Positions 10,547 to 11,407 of a DNA stretch of 11,407 nucleotides are shown here, in pieces (within the stretch, counting starts at the first letter, position 1; each line of letters begins with the position of its first letter). This stretch comes from JACQAI01 sp035507915 (lineage in GTDB: Bacteria; Pseudomonadota; Alphaproteobacteria; Elsterales; Elsteraceae). The notes under the pieces are model-generated. The model was not told the DNA's origin. It saw only the letters and a program-made list of their open reading frames with translations, and did not search any database. The position numbers were made by a program, and so were the translations under genes. The stretch spans positions 1 through 11,407 of the forward strand of contig DATJNS010000045.1 in NCBI GenBank assembly GCA_035507915.1, written 5' to 3'.

Positions 10547-10581
10547 TGGCAGGGTGGGGAGCGCGATTGTCGGCGATCGTC

Positions 10582-11121
10582 CTAGCGGTGGCCGCGCACC
10601 GGGACGTAGACGTAGGTGGTGGTCACTTGCGGCTCCGGCTTGAGCATGAAATGGGTCGTCGCGGTGGTGATATCGGGGCTCCAGTCGTCGATGCTCTGAG
10701 CACAGTGCATGGTCGGCAGATGCCCCAGCGCCTGGACCGGCAGGTTCTCGTTGGAGAGCGGGCGCTGAACGACCTCCAGGAAATGCGGACGCATGCGCAA
10801 GGTGTGCGCGTCCGTCTTGAACTCGATGTAGGATTGGTACGACTGGAACAGGCTGGGCGCTGCTTGGACGAATTTGGCCGATCCGTCGATGAACGCGACG
10901 CCGCAGGCCCCCAGCTTGCCGTTGCTCTCGAACGCCCGAACCACGACGGTCAGCTTGAACGGTTCGTTTGCGTAGGTGCCGTGACCGCCCATCACGTGGA
11001 ACATCCCTTGCGGCGCTTGGTCGGGCAGAGGGGCGTTCTGGGTGCTGGCGCCGGTTGTCAGATTCCGTCCGCAGCCGGCCATCAGCGCGGTCGCCATGAG
11101 GATGGCGATGTATCGGATCAT
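10582..11121 (-). CDS. Predicted small lipoprotein of unknown function
   Basis: A 179-residue protein I do not recognise. The N-terminus MIRYIAILMATALMAGC is a lipoprotein signal peptide: a basic residue, a hydrophobic core and a lipobox LMAGC with C17 as the lipidated residue. The mature part is hydrophilic, with a low-complexity start (about 18-38), strand-like stretches such as KLTVVVRAF and TTTYVYVPV, and two more cysteines (C73, C140) that could form a disulfide outside the cytoplasm. Codon use is clearly less GC-biased than in the neighbours, which suggests recent gain or weak selection. The ATG at 11121 is chosen because it puts the signal peptide at the very N-terminus; a TTG 14 codons earlier would spoil it. 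No ribosome site is visible, and a TAATAT at 11139-11144 suggests a very short leader. It lies downstream of mutT on the same strand, 109 nt away. Confidence 0.75.
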   Translation of the reverse strand: MIRYIAILMATALMAGCGRNLTTGASTQNAPLPDQAPQGMFHVMGGHGTYANEPFKLTVVVRAFESNGKLGACGVAFIDGSAKFVQAAPSLFQSYQSYIEFKTDAHTLRMRPHFLEVVQRPLSNENLPVQALGHLPTMHCAQSIDDWSPDITTATTHFMLKPEPQVTTTYVYVPVRGHR

Positions 11122-11138
11122 TGGGGTGCGCGTCAACA

Positions 11139-11144
11139 ATATTA
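11139..11144 (-). promoter_or_regulatory. Candidate -10 element of the lipoprotein gene
   Basis: The minus strand reads TAATAT within an AT-rich stretch (about 11130-11205) unusual for this window. Transcription would start about 10-15 nt before the ATG. No good -35 is found at the right distance (TTGATG is 23 nt away), so the call is tentative. Confidence 0.35.
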
Positions 11145-11230
11145 AGTTGTTTTTGCGCCCCAATCTGCATCAAATCGAGAATTTGAACAAGATGATATTC
11201 AACTGTCTCGGCATTCCGCAGTCGCCCGGC

Positions 11231-11407
11231 CTACAGGAAATCCCGCAGCATCGCGACGAGCGGCTTGTCGGCCGGTGGCATCTCGTAGTCGCCCAGCCGG
11301 CTCGGCCGCACCCAGGCGAGCGTCTGGCCCTCGAGCGGTGCGACGGTGCCCTGCCACTTGTGGCACACATAGAGCGGCATCAGGAGATGGAAGTCGGGAT
11401 AGCCATG
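11231..11407 (-). CDS. mutT: MutT-type 8-oxo-dGTP diphosphatase, C-terminal fragment (cut by the right edge)
   Basis: The last 58 residues and TAG stop of a Nudix hydrolase, read from the window edge. The visible part runs HGYPDFHLLMPLYVCHKW, then LEGQTLAWVRPSRLGDYEMPP and ADKPLVAMLRDFL, the characteristic C-terminal end of MutT proteins, including the strand with FHLLMPLYV and the W-V region that contacts the base. The Nudix box itself lies outside the window, so activity cannot be judged. The family removes oxidised 8-oxo-dGTP from the nucleotide pool to prevent mutation. The following 109 nt before the lipoprotein gene are AT-rich and have no clear terminator hairpin. Confidence 0.85.
   Translation of the reverse strand, partial: HGYPDFHLLMPLYVCHKWQGTVAPLEGQTLAWVRPSRLGDYEMPPADKPLVAMLRDFL

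Noticed and set aside
10527..10581. Intrinsic terminator between the convergent genes
   Set aside because: The inverted repeat has a long loop and no T-run, so only a repeat is reported.
11170..11370. A 66-codon minus-strand open frame near the right end
   Set aside because: It overlaps the mutT C-terminus in another frame, and the mutT frame has clear family sequence.

Overview
This is a gene-dense, very GC-rich chromosomal segment. Protein content and gene order suggest an alphaproteobacterium. The pointers are a LexA-like S24 regulator of the type common there, a degenerate-EAL membrane protein beside a class IIA HAD protein, a single-chain ScpA-type methylmalonyl-CoA mutase, an NDUFAF5-like methyltransferase-fold protein and a long DinG-type helicase. 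The taxonomic reading is inference from protein families; no rRNA or other marker gene is present.

Layout, left to right. (1) Positions 1-2431, minus strand: a large XPD/DinG-type iron-sulfur helicase, cut by the left edge. (2) Positions 2432-2575: a divergent intergenic region with a good sigma70-like promoter for the next gene. (3) Positions 2576-4066, plus: class II lysyl-tRNA synthetase. (4) Positions 4078-4704, minus and convergent with it: a LexA-like regulator with an intact Ser/Lys dyad. (5) Positions 4705-4943: a regulatory region with a 15-bp palindrome and a longer leader hairpin. (6) Positions 4944-7385, plus: a compact three-gene cluster of a DUF952 protein, a TipF-like degenerate EAL membrane protein and a HAD class IIA protein. 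(7) Positions 7459-10526, plus: methylmalonyl-CoA mutase with its own promoter, overlapping by 4 bp an NDUFAF5-like methyltransferase-fold gene. (8) Positions 10582-11121, minus: a small predicted lipoprotein with less GC-biased sequence than its neighbours. (9) Positions 11231-11407, minus: the C-terminal end of a MutT-type Nudix hydrolase cut by the right edge.

How the genes work together: most are housekeeping functions (DNA repair, translation, nucleotide-pool cleaning, propionyl/methylmalonyl-CoA metabolism). Two links are visible in the DNA. The mutase and the methyltransferase-fold gene are probably translationally coupled. The DUF952, EAL and HAD genes are close enough to be co-transcribed.

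I see no mobile element, CRISPR array, tRNA, rRNA or obvious new defence system. The items most worth following up are the degenerate N-terminal domain of the helicase, the class II LysRS in an apparent alphaproteobacterium, the receptor-like EAL protein, the operator-like palindromes and the orphan lipoprotein. No gene-free stretch exceeds 300 bases.
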